In this document: positions 6,787-12,986 of the stretch, piece after piece
Numbering within the stretch: position 1 is the stretch's first letter
Layout: the number at the start of each line of letters is the position of its first letter
Assembly (NCBI GenBank): GCA_016193385.1
Contig: JACPSF010000239.1
Coordinates: 1 to 12,986, forward strand
Length of the DNA stretch: 12,986 nt
Direction: 5' to 3'
Origin: Deltaproteobacteria bacterium
Lineage (GTDB): Bacteria; Desulfobacterota_B; Binatia; UBA9968
The notes under the pieces: model-generated
Seen by the model: only the letters and a program-made list of their open reading frames with translations
The model's database searches: none
Told to the model about the DNA's origin: nothing
Program-made: the position numbers and the translations under genes

Positions 6787-8379
6787 ATGAATCAATACGA
6801 TGCCATCGTTATCGGTGCTGGCCACAATGGGCTGGTGGCGGCAGCCTATCTGGCCAAGGCCGGTAAGAAGGTGCTGGTGCTCGAACGGAGGCCCATTATT
6901 GGCGGCGCCGCGGTTACGGAGGAGATTTACCCCAAATTCAAATACTCGTCCGGCGCTTACGTTTGCGGCCTCTTTCATCCTCGCATCATCCGTGAGCTGG
7001 AATTGCCCGCGTTCGGGTTCGAGTTGATCCCGTATGATCCGGTGCGGTTCACTCCCACGCCGGACGGGACCCATCTTCTGGTCTGGCGAGAGATAAAGAA
7101 GAGCCTCGAAGAAATCGAGAAGTTCTCCAAAGCTGACGCGGCAAATTACCTTCCTTTTGCCGCGCGCGTCAAAAAACTGGGTGGCTTTCTTCGGTCGCTC
7201 ATGTTGAAAATGCCGCCGCAGGTGGCGGGCAACTCTCCTCTGGAGCTTTGGGAGCTCCTGAAACTTGGCTTGCGATTCCGTGGGCTCGGCGCGCCAGAGA
7301 TGCGCCAGACCCTCAGGGTCTTTCCCATGTCCGTTGCCGACTTCGTGAGCGAATGGTTCGAATCCGAACCGCTCCGAGCATCACTGGCCACGAGCGGGAT
7401 TCTCGGGACCTTTCTGCCACCCCGCGCGCAGGGCACTGCGTATATTTTCCTCCATCACCACCTGGGAGAAGCCGAGGGACCTTTTCGCGCCTGGGGATTC
7501 GTGCGCGGTGGCATGGGAAATCTGCCCCAAGCAGTCGCCGCAGCGGCTGGGCGGCACGGCGCGGAAATCAGGACCAACGCAGAGGTGGCTCAAGTACTCG
7601 TCAAAAACGGCGCTGCCTCGGGCGTGATCCTGAGAAATGGCGACGAAATCTCAGCGACGGTAGTCCTCTCCGGGGCCGACCTAAAAAAGACCTTCCTCAA
7701 ACTCGTCGAGCCCAGCCACTTGGAACCGCATTTCCGCCTGCAGGTACGCAGCGTCAGGTTCCGCGGCGCATGCGCGAAAATCAATCTGGCATTGGCCGAG
7801 CTGCCCCACTTTCGCGGCTTTAACGGCCGTGGGCCGTTCCCGCATCACCATGGCCTGATCCAAATCGGTTCCAGCCTCGACTATCTAGAGCAAGCCTTTG
7901 ATGAGGCAAAGTATGGCGGCTTTTCCCGGCGGCCCTTTTTGGAGATCGCCATCCCTTCGGTGAGCGATCCAACACTGGCACCTGCGGGAAAACACGTCAT
8001 GTCCGTGCTCCTGCAATACGCGCCGTACGACCTCAAAGAGGGAAGCTGGCGGGACCAACGCGAAGCGCTCGGGGACCTCGCCGTGAACACCATCAACGAA
8101 TACGCGCCCGGTTTCAAAGACTCCATTCTTCACCGCCAGGTCCTGACGCCCCTGGACCTGGAGGAGACCTACGGCCTTACGGAAGGCAACATACATCATG
8201 GGGAGCTCTCCCTGGACCAGCTTTTCTTTATGCGCCCGATCCCCGGCTGGTCGCGCTATCGCACGCCGATTCGAAACCTCTACCTTTGTAGCGCCAGCTC
8301 ACATCCCGGCGGTGGCATCACCGGCGCGCCCGGATACAACGCAGCCCGCGAAGTACTGAAGGACTGGAGGCGGAGATAG
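6787..8379 (+). CDS. FAD-dependent oxidoreductase, CrtI/PYROXD2-like
   Basis: A 530-residue flavoprotein of the phytoene-desaturase superfamily, closest in style to PYROXD2-like NAD(P)/FAD-dependent oxidoreductases rather than to carotenoid enzymes. The N-terminal Rossmann motif reads YDAIVIGAGHNGLVAAAYLA with GxGxxG at 10-15, and the second strand ends in LVLERRPIIGGAAVTEE, with the Glu that binds FAD ribose. The C-terminal FAD signature SSHPGGGITGAPGYNAARE is intact (about 504-522). It begins nine bases after dctM and shares its orientation, so it is probably the last gene of the cluster and acts on the imported compound or its product. No carotenoid genes lie nearby, which argues against phytoene as substrate. 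The real substrate is unknown. Confidence 0.85.
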   Translation: MNQYDAIVIGAGHNGLVAAAYLAKAGKKVLVLERRPIIGGAAVTEEIYPKFKYSSGAYVCGLFHPRIIRELELPAFGFELIPYDPVRFTPTPDGTHLLVWREIKKSLEEIEKFSKADAANYLPFAARVKKLGGFLRSLMLKMPPQVAGNSPLELWELLKLGLRFRGLGAPEMRQTLRVFPMSVADFVSEWFESEPLRASLATSGILGTFLPPRAQGTAYIFLHHHLGEAEGPFRAWGFVRGGMGNLPQAVAAAAGRHGAEIRTNAEVAQVLVKNGAASGVILRNGDEISATVVLSGADLKKTFLKLVEPSHLEPHFRLQVRSVRFRGACAKINLALAELPHFRGFNGRGPFPHHHGLIQIGSSLDYLEQAFDEAKYGGFSRRPFLEIAIPSVSDPTLAPAGKHVMSVLLQYAPYDLKEGSWRDQREALGDLAVNTINEYAPGFKDSILHRQVLTPLDLEETYGLTEGNIHHGELSLDQLFFMRPIPGWSRYRTPIRNLYLCSASSHPGGGITGAPGYNAAREVLKDWRRR

Positions 8380-8402
8380 CTCTACTTTCAAGCCGCAATG
8401 CC

Positions 8403-8418
8403 CGAAAGAATTCTTTCG
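8403..8418. promoter_or_regulatory. Perfect 16-bp palindrome CGAAAGAATTCTTTCG
   Basis: An uninterrupted 16-base inverted repeat centred on AATT, beginning 24 bases after the FAD oxidoreductase stop codon. It can be an operator for a dimeric regulator or fold as a weak six-pair hairpin with an AATT loop. No T-run follows, so a terminator is unlikely. Confidence 0.5.
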
Positions 8419-8460
8419 CGACCAACCCAAGTTCCCGGTCCATGGCCTGTATATGGGGAT

Positions 8461-8476
8461 TACACTGGCCAGTGTA
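8461..8476. promoter_or_regulatory. Perfect 16-bp palindrome TACACTGGCCAGTGTA
   Basis: An uninterrupted 16-base inverted repeat centred on GGCC, 42 bases after the first palindrome and different from it in sequence. Its size and symmetry fit an operator bound by a dimeric repressor (TetR, MarR or GntR class), but no regulator gene lies in the window. It is about 280 bases before the methyltransferase start. Confidence 0.5.
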
Positions 8477-8740
8477 CTGTGGCCTGGGGTGGCGTTTGGA
8501 CAGACTTGACAAGCCTTCGGAAGCAGAAGAGAATTTCACCAGCAGTGGGAAGTTTAGCACCTTCGTTACACCGGGCAGCATACTCAACAAATGGAGCTCC
8601 AAAGGAGCCGGAAGCTAGAAAGCATCCAGCCGCCGATTTCTCCACTGGTAACAGGTGATGTTTGATCGAGATCGCGTGTGGTATTAAGCTCAAACCTGAG
8701 ACTGACTGGCGACTCGGGTGAGTTGTCGGCGGCCTCATTG

Positions 8741-8748
8741 AAGGAGGT
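8741..8748 (+). promoter_or_regulatory. Strong ribosome-binding site AAGGAGGT
   Basis: An almost complete anti-16S match, six bases before the methyltransferase ATG at 8755. It is the best ribosome-binding site in the window and fixes the start codon. Confidence 0.85.
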
Positions 8749-8754
8749 TAAGCT

Positions 8755-9531
8755 ATGTCGGACGAGATGATGGTGAACGGAGAAGCCTTGCGCGAGCAGG
8801 TCCGGGAGAAATACAGGGAAGTCGCGACGAATCCCGCTGGAAAGTACCATTTCCATACGGGTCGTTTCCTGGCTGCACACGTAGGCTACGATGCGGCTGT
8901 TGTGGCTGCCCTGCCCGATGTAGCTGTCGAGTCCTTCGCCGGTGTCGCCAACCCCTTCTCGCTGCGGCCTCTTGCGCGGGGCGAGCGAGTTGTAGACGTG
9001 GGTTCAGGCGGGGGCTTTGACAGCTTCATCGCGGCAGGCCAGGTCGGCACCGAGGGCAAGGTGATTGGCGTCGATATGACGCAGGAAATGCTCCTGAAGT
9101 CGCGCTCAGCGGCCGATCTCCTTGGCTACAAGAGCGTCGAGTTCCGACCGGGACTCGCCGAGGATCTACCCGTCGAGGACGGCTGGGCGGACGTGGTCAT
9201 CAGCAACGGAGTTATCAACCTCTGCGCTGATAAACGCCGGGTCTTTTCGGAGATCTTCCGCGTACTGCGGCCGGGCGGTCGTCTGCAATTTGCTGATATC
9301 GCGAACGGCAAACCCGTGCCGGAGTCGGCGCTCCGCAACATTGATCTCTGGACTGCTTGAATCGCTGGTGGCCTGCCGTGTGCAGGCTGGCAGCGAATGC
9401 TCGAGCAGTCCGGATTCATCGAGATCCAGATCGGGCCACCCTGCGACACCTTTGGAGGCGCCGGAGGCGAAGAGAAGGCTCGCCTGTTCCAGGTGTATGG
9501 CTATCCGTTTCTTGGTCGCAGGCCGGCTTGA
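8755..9531 (+). CDS. ArsM/UbiE-type SAM methyltransferase, probable selenoprotein (Sec202 at in-frame TGA 9358-9360)
   Basis: A 258-residue class I SAM-dependent methyltransferase, closest in style to arsenite methyltransferases (ArsM). SAM-binding features are VVDVGSGGGFDS (79-90), GVDMTQEML with D107, AEDLP (135-139), SNGVINLCADK (150-160) and the post-motif LRPGGRLQFADI (171-182). A conventional reading ends at TGA 9358-9360, after DLWTA, losing the C-terminal subdomain. The same frame continues with IAGGLP, GWQRMLEQSGF, GPP-DTFGGAGGEEKAR and GYPFLGRRP, all typical of the family's C-terminus, and stops at TGA 9529-9531. In this family the residue before I/V-AG-G/A-L is the catalytic Cys, so TGA replaces it one for one. 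A SECIS-like hairpin follows directly, and a terminator begins 9 bases after the second stop. I infer Sec at residue 202. The alternative is a nonsense mutation or sequencing error. No SelA, SelB or tRNA-Sec gene is in the window. Confidence 0.8.
9362..9396 (+). promoter_or_regulatory. Bacterial SECIS-like hairpin after the TGA codon
   Basis: Bases 9362-9376 pair with 9382-9396: six Watson-Crick pairs, one G-G mismatch (9368/9390), two wobbles, then six perfect GC-rich pairs closing a five-base loop CGUGU (9377-9381). The stem starts one base after the TGA. Counting the U of UGA as 1, the loop bases 9380 and 9381 are G23 and U24, the two nucleotides essential for SelB recognition in E. coli fdhF, and 9374 is U17, though here paired rather than bulged. 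The apical hairpin is 17 bases, the same size as the fdhF minimal element. Confidence 0.78.
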
Positions 9532-9540
9532 GTGTTCCGG

Positions 9541-9569
9541 GGCCGGTGTCTAGTCGACCCCGGCCTTTT
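9541..9569 (+). terminator. Factor-independent terminator after the methyltransferase
   Basis: GGCCGG (9541-9546) pairs with CCGGCC (9560-9565). A single mismatch follows and then GTC (9548-9550) pairs with GAC (9556-9558) around a five-base loop. TTTT follows at 9566-9569. It starts nine bases after the downstream stop codon at 9531, so the transcript end matches the full-length reading through the TGA. Confidence 0.75.
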
Positions 9570-9596
9570 GTGACCGTGACCCTGGTGTCCCGATAA

Positions 9597-9609
9597 GGGG
9601 GTATCCCCC
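9597..9609. repeat. Small perfect hairpin GGGGG-TAT-CCCCC
   Basis: A five-pair G/C stem with a three-base loop, directly at the 5' edge of the transposase remnant. It could be a leftover of an extragenic palindrome associated with that element, or chance. Confidence 0.3.
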
Positions 9610-9712
9610 GAGCGGAACAGTTTACCACGCCCTCAATCGCGGCAACGGACGAAATGAACTCTTTCACAAGCCGGAAGATGACTCCGCCTTCGAGCGAATA
9701 CTGTCTCCTTGT
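9608..9712 (+). pseudogene. N-terminal remnant of a REP-associated (Y1) transposase
   Basis: In the frame of base 9620 the sequence reads VYHALNRGNGRNELFH then KPEDDSAFERIL. This is the signature start of REP-associated tyrosine transposases (Y1_Tnp/TnpA_REP), where YHV-NRGN-R--LF is followed by D--AF--IL. Only about 35 codons remain. After FERIL the frame runs into unrelated codons and stops at 9755-9757, and no start codon or catalytic Tyr region is found. The gene has been reduced to its 5' tip. It sits in the gap between two convergent units, a common place for such elements. Confidence 0.7.
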
Positions 9713-9779
9713 GTCCCTGAGTCTCCGGGGCAAGAGGTAAGCGACATGCCGCCCTAGGGGCACTCCGGCAATTTTCTCG

Positions 9780-11018
9780 TCAGCCGGCGAAAAATGTGCC
9801 AACCGGAACGATCTCCTGGGCCGGCCAGGTCGTAAGAACCTCGTGACCATGGTCGGTGACCAGGACCATCTCCTCCAGGCGCACGCCGCCATAGTCGGGC
9901 TCGCCCTCGCGGCACTCGACCGCGATGACCATTCCCGGCTCGAAGGTCTGCGGGTGGTCGAAGGACCAGAGGCGGCTGATGACGGGCTCCTCGTAGGACA
10001 TGCCCATACCGTGGCCGACCTCAGCCACTAGGAGGGGCTGCTCGGCAGCATACCCCCAGGTGCTTGCCGGCAGGAATCCCTTGGCCGCGTCGGCGGTTGT
10101 CGCGCCGGGCTTAATTTTTTCGATGACAGAATAAACGCGCTCATAGCAGCGCTTGTAGAAATCCTTCTCCTTACTGTTCGGCTTCCTGCCGATGATAAAG
10201 CTCCGATAGATGCAAACCTTATATGCCGCGTACGTCGTAAGGCACGTGTTCACCTGCACCAGATCGCCGGGCTCGACTATCTGATCGGTGTTTCCGATAT
10301 GATAGACATCGAAGGTGCTGGGGCCGGTCCGCACGCCGCCGGAAACTGTTTCCGCACCCGCCTTCAGCATGGCGTCATAAAGGGCACCCCCCCCATCGCG
10401 CTCCCGCTGGCCGGGCTTGAACGACAGGAAGCTCGTATAGCCGGCATTTGCGATCGCGATGGCCGTGCGGATACAGGCCACCTCGTCCTGGGTCTTACAC
10501 CGCCGCGCCTCCATCATTGCCGGCTTAACATCGGTCAGCGCCACCCCCGCATCCGCCAGCGCCCGCCGCCCGACCTCGTCTAAACTGTCCACCCCAAGCT
10601 TCTCCCCGAATAGGCCATGGTCCTTGAGGTCCCTCGTGATGGCATCGGCGAACATCTTGCCTTCCGCCCTTGCCGCCTCCGGCCCACAGATCGACCCGAG
10701 CCAGCAGTACGAGAAGCGCAGGTTCTCCGGGCGAATCCAGGGGCAGTAGGTCTTCTGCTGCCCGAGTTGGTCACCCAGCTCGTACATGATGGAGTCATGC
10801 TCCGCAAAAATGAGAGCATAGGAGAGCTGCGGCGCGAAGGGAAAACACCGGATAGCGGTGGTGTAGCGAATGTTCTCGTGCCCCATCAGCAGCGCCGCAG
10901 GAATTCCGTGCCTCCGCAGGGCGGCCTGGGCCCGTGCCAGCCGCTCCTTCCGCAGCCGATCGAAGTTGATACCCACCTGGAAATCCGTCGTCCCGATACC
11001 GTAGGGCATGTTTCTCAT
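9780..11018 (-). CDS. M24 (aminopeptidase P/creatinase fold) family protein lacking both metal-ligand Asp residues
   Basis: A 412-residue cytosolic pita-bread-fold protein. An N-terminal creatinase-type domain (about 15-165) precedes the M24 domain (about 170-400). The ATG at 11018 is chosen over one at 11060 because a purine-rich GGAGAGGAGAGG Shine-Dalgarno (11021-11034) lies just upstream. In the M24 domain the His (VGHGMG, H336) and both Glu positions (VECRE, E368; LEEM, E382 or E383) are present. However, the two Asp ligands of metalloaminopeptidases are replaced: GDLVQVNT has N257 in place of the first, and VCIYRSF places C269 at the second. It may therefore work without a dinuclear metal site, as creatinase does. 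Likely a C-N hydrolase on a small nitrogenous compound. It is third in the - strand cluster. Confidence 0.82.
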   Translation of the reverse strand: MRNMPYGIGTTDFQVGINFDRLRKERLARAQAALRRHGIPAALLMGHENIRYTTAIRCFPFAPQLSYALIFAEHDSIMYELGDQLGQQKTYCPWIRPENLRFSYCWLGSICGPEAARAEGKMFADAITRDLKDHGLFGEKLGVDSLDEVGRRALADAGVALTDVKPAMMEARRCKTQDEVACIRTAIAIANAGYTSFLSFKPGQRERDGGGALYDAMLKAGAETVSGGVRTGPSTFDVYHIGNTDQIVEPGDLVQVNTCLTTYAAYKVCIYRSFIIGRKPNSKEKDFYKRCYERVYSVIEKIKPGATTADAAKGFLPASTWGYAAEQPLLVAEVGHGMGMSYEEPVISRLWSFDHPQTFEPGMVIAVECREGEPDYGGVRLEEMVLVTDHGHEVLTTWPAQEIVPVGTFFAG

Positions 11019-11103
11019 GTTCCTCTCCTCTCCTATGATGAATCGCCTGGAGCCGTGCATCAGGAGAAAATGTCCGCAGGCGGGCGTCCCTCTTCAGCTC
11101 CGG

Positions 11104-12105
11104 TCAGCGCCGGGCCCCGCGACGCCCCGACCGCCCCAACTGCTCCGCCACCCCATGGCTGGCATGCCGTTCCCGCCGCTCTAGCAGCCCCCAGGCGGTG
11201 CCACCGTATACCTTCGCCTTTTCCTGGGGGCCGACGGGGAGGCCCTCCACGCAGGCGACCGCCTTTTCGCCGAAGGCTCTGCCCCTGCCGGGACCGAAGG
11301 GGTAATCGGTGCCGAAGACGATCTGCTCCACCCCGAACATCGCCGCGGCGCAGCGCACGGCCTCCGGGGGCACGGGGCCGGCGGTATCGTAATAGAAGCG
11401 CTTGAAGTACTCCAGTGGAGGCTTCTCTGCCCGCCCACGGCCTGAGGCCATGTGGATGCGCTCCGCCACTTGGGGGATGTTTCCTCCCAGGTGGGAAAGG
11501 ATCAGAGGGAAATCGGGGAAGCGATCGAAGAGCCCGCTCAGGACCATGCGGGCCACCGCCAGCGTGGTCTCGAAGGGCCAGCCAATCCACAGGTCCAGGC
11601 GGAATTCGTGAAGCGACTCGGGCCAGCCCGGGTCCATGGGATGCAAAAGCACCGGCAGCCGCATCCGGTTCACCACCTCGAAGAAGGGGAGAAACCCGGG
11701 ATGGTTCAGGGGTCTCCCCCGGACGTTGGTCCCCAGGATCAGACCGTGGCAGCCCAGATCCTCCACGCAATACTGGAGTTCCGCGATGGCATCGCCCACG
11801 TGGCCCAAGGGGACGAAGCAGAACACGCGGAACTTGTCGGGGTACTTCTTTGCCGCCTCGACGAAGGCCTCGTTGGCCATTCGGGCCAGCTCGCGGGCCA
11901 GGCGGCGGTCGGCCAGGTACGTGGCCGAGGTGAGGGCGAGCACCATCACGTCGATGCCGGTGGCCTCCATATGGGCGAGCTGCTGGTCCAACCGCCATGG
12001 CAAGAGCGGCTCCGCCACCCGCGGAAACTTCCCGCGCGCAATCAGGCGGTTGATCTCCCGGAGATACCGCTCGGGAAACTCATGGGCGTGCACATCGAGC
12101 CTCAT
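11104..12105 (-). CDS. Amidohydrolase-2 (ACMSD-type) metal-dependent hydrolase/decarboxylase
   Basis: A 333-residue TIM-barrel enzyme of the amidohydrolase-2 family, which includes aminocarboxymuconate-semialdehyde decarboxylase and related hydroxybenzoate decarboxylases. The family's residues are in place: N-terminal HxH (DVHAHEFP, H6 and H8), LLHPMDP (H155), LSHLGGN (H205) and FGTDYPFGPG (D267), so a mononuclear Zn or similar site is likely intact. The ATG at 12105 has GGGAG at 12112-12116; a GTG at 12123 would add six residues encoded by the ribosome-binding site itself. The C-terminus is an unusual Arg/Gly-rich tail of about 20 residues. It begins 24 bases after the binding-protein stop and is followed after 85 bases by the M24 gene. 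Substrate unknown; decarboxylation or hydrolysis are both possible. Confidence 0.87.
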   Translation of the reverse strand: MRLDVHAHEFPERYLREINRLIARGKFPRVAEPLLPWRLDQQLAHMEATGIDVMVLALTSATYLADRRLARELARMANEAFVEAAKKYPDKFRVFCFVPLGHVGDAIAELQYCVEDLGCHGLILGTNVRGRPLNHPGFLPFFEVVNRMRLPVLLHPMDPGWPESLHEFRLDLWIGWPFETTLAVARMVLSGLFDRFPDFPLILSHLGGNIPQVAERIHMASGRGRAEKPPLEYFKRFYYDTAGPVPPEAVRCAAAMFGVEQIVFGTDYPFGPGRGRAFGEKAVACVEGLPVGPQEKAKVYGGTAWGLLERRERHASHGVAEQLGRSGRRGARR

Positions 12106-12129
12106 CGCCTTCTCCCTTCCCACGTAGGG

Positions 12130-12986
12130 CTACCTGAAATATCCCTCCTTCACCAGTTGGTCGACCAGACTCGTATCGATGAACGGAGCAGGATCAGCCC
12201 CGGCGGCCTTTGGAGTCTTTACCTTGATGGCATCGAACATGGTCTTAATCCCTTCGGCTTTCGGTCTCGGCGTGCGGTCCGCCCACTTCTTGTAAACTTC
12301 ATGCGCGTACTCCGTGTCTTCGCGATTGCTGCCGAGGAATTCCATGAGATAGCCGACCGTCTTGTCCTTTTGCTCGTAGAAAACCTTCATGGCGTCGGCA
12401 GTCGCTCTGACGAAGCGAAGAACGGTGTCCCGGTTTTTTTGGAGGTATGCCCGCGGCAGCAGCTCGCCGTTGTTCTGCCATGGAATGCCCAAATCCGGGA
12501 GGGAGAAAAGGAGCCGGAACCCGCGCTTGAGCGCGACTCTGTCGAAAGGCGGAGCGAGCGGCCCGAATTGAACGTCTCCTCTTTCCATCTGAGCGACTAG
12601 GTTTGCCATATCCGGTCGGGCGCTCTGTACCAAGTTCACGTCCTTCTCGGGATCGATCCCCAATTTCGCCAGGGCAAATCTCAGAGCGATGTCCGGGGCC
12701 GTACCAAAAGGCGAGCCAACGTGTCCGGTCTTCCCTTTCAGGTCTTCGGGTCGCTTGATATCCTTGTGGGCCATCACGATGTAAGGGAATACGTTGATCC
12801 AAGATGAAACCAAAATGAAGGGAGGGGCCCCTTCCAACGTCGCGGTGACGAAGGCTCCCGACCCACATCCGGTGCAGAGTTGCATGGTCCCGCCGAGCAT
12901 CGCCTGCACCGCACTCGGCGTGCTTGTGCGAATGACGTTCACATCCAGGCCGTGCTTGGCGTAGAGGTTTTCTTTCTGGGCGATGA
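12130..12986 (-). CDS. ABC transporter substrate-binding protein, NMT1/TauA type (5' end outside the window)
   Basis: The 284-residue C-terminal part of a periplasmic binding protein; the start and signal peptide lie beyond the window edge, and coding continues upstream of the GTG at 12942. Family features are QKENLYAKHGLDV near the cut end, then LGGTMQLCTG, the RPEDLKGKTGHVGSPFGT strand-turn, LAKLGIDPEKDV, and C-terminal DTSLVDQLVKEGYF. Such proteins bind nitrogen- or sulfur-containing organics such as taurine, aromatic acids or thiamine precursors. Its place in front of an amidohydrolase and an M24 enzyme suggests it captures their substrate. Permease and ATPase genes are not seen and may lie outside. 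An unusual CTGC pair of cysteines lies near the ligand cleft region. Confidence 0.85.
   Translation of the reverse strand, partial: IAQKENLYAKHGLDVNVIRTSTPSAVQAMLGGTMQLCTGCGSGAFVTATLEGAPPFILVSSWINVFPYIVMAHKDIKRPEDLKGKTGHVGSPFGTAPDIALRFALAKLGIDPEKDVNLVQSARPDMANLVAQMERGDVQFGPLAPPFDRVALKRGFRLLFSLPDLGIPWQNNGELLPRAYLQKNRDTVLRFVRATADAMKVFYEQKDKTVGYLMEFLGSNREDTEYAHEVYKKWADRTPRPKAEGIKTMFDAIKVKTPKAAGADPAPFIDTSLVDQLVKEGYFR

Larger units (their letters stand above)
8380..8754. other. 375-base intergenic region with paired palindromes
   Basis: No credible gene is seen on either strand; open frames here have atypical composition. It contains two perfect 16-bp palindromes (8403-8418 and 8461-8476), a shorter TGGAGCTCCA palindrome at 8592-8601, and a weak promoter-like pair, TTGATC at 8662-8667 and TAAGCT at 8685-8690 with 17 bases between. 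Its length and content suggest that the methyltransferase gene downstream has its own promoter and is regulated separately from the cluster upstream. Confidence 0.55.

Noticed and set aside
8403..8418. Terminator of the FAD oxidoreductase transcript
   Set aside because: The hairpin would be AT-rich and no T-run follows.
9122..9553. Frameshift as the explanation for the short methyltransferase
   Set aside because: The C-terminal family sequence is in the same frame as the N-terminal part, separated only by the TGA codon; the shifted frame gives a Ser/Arg-rich shadow.
9735..9775. Terminator for the - strand M24 gene
   Set aside because: An imperfect hairpin (GCCC-CTA-GGGC inside TGCC/GGCA with a five-base bulge) exists downstream of the stop, but no T-run follows on that strand.
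11060..11998. 312-codon - strand frame overlapping the amidohydrolase
   Set aside because: It is a shifted-frame shadow with extreme Gly/Arg/Pro content; the true frame carries the HxH, H, H and D metal ligands.
11452..12600. 382-codon + strand frame spanning two - strand genes
   Set aside because: It runs antisense across the amidohydrolase and the binding protein and shows no recognisable domain.

Overview
This is a GC-rich window, with no rRNA or tRNA, from what looks like an uncultured soil or sediment-type heterotrophic bacterium. The lineage is inferred only from style: TRAP and ABC substrate-binding proteins, catabolic amidohydrolases and low-complexity intergenic tracts. I cannot fix the phylum.

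Layout. The first 152 bases are the 3' end of an unrecognised + strand gene. Next comes a decayed alpha/beta-hydrolase fragment on the - strand (414-794). From 936 to 8379 runs one compact + strand gene cluster that looks like an operon. Its genes are a class V PLP aminotransferase, a two-cluster ferredoxin-like protein with an unknown C-terminal domain, a Cys-rich protein of unknown function, a complete TRAP transporter (dctP, dctQ, dctM) and a CrtI/PYROXD2-like FAD oxidoreductase. An AG/CT-skewed repeat tract separates dctP from dctQ and supplies the dctQ translation start region. The likely logic is import of an organic acid by the TRAP system, followed by amino-transfer and redox chemistry. 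The substrate is not readable from sequence.

A 375-base gap (8380-8754) holds two perfect 16-bp palindromes. It leads to the most interesting gene, an ArsM/UbiE-type SAM methyltransferase (8755-9531). It appears truncated by a TGA at codon 202, yet the same frame continues for 56 more family-like residues. The TGA sits where the arsenite-methyltransferase family normally carries a catalytic Cys. It is followed at once by a 15-pair hairpin whose loop places G23 and U24 exactly as in the E. coli fdhF SECIS. A factor-independent terminator begins 9 bases after the downstream stop. I read this as a selenocysteine-containing methyltransferase.

Between it and the last block lies a remnant of a REP-associated (Y1) transposase. 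The final 3.2 kb is a - strand cluster, read from high to low coordinates: an NMT1/TauA-type ABC substrate-binding protein (cut by the window edge), an ACMSD-type amidohydrolase, and an M24 (creatinase/aminopeptidase P fold) protein that has lost both metal-ligand aspartates. This looks like uptake and hydrolysis of a nitrogenous or carboxylated organic compound.
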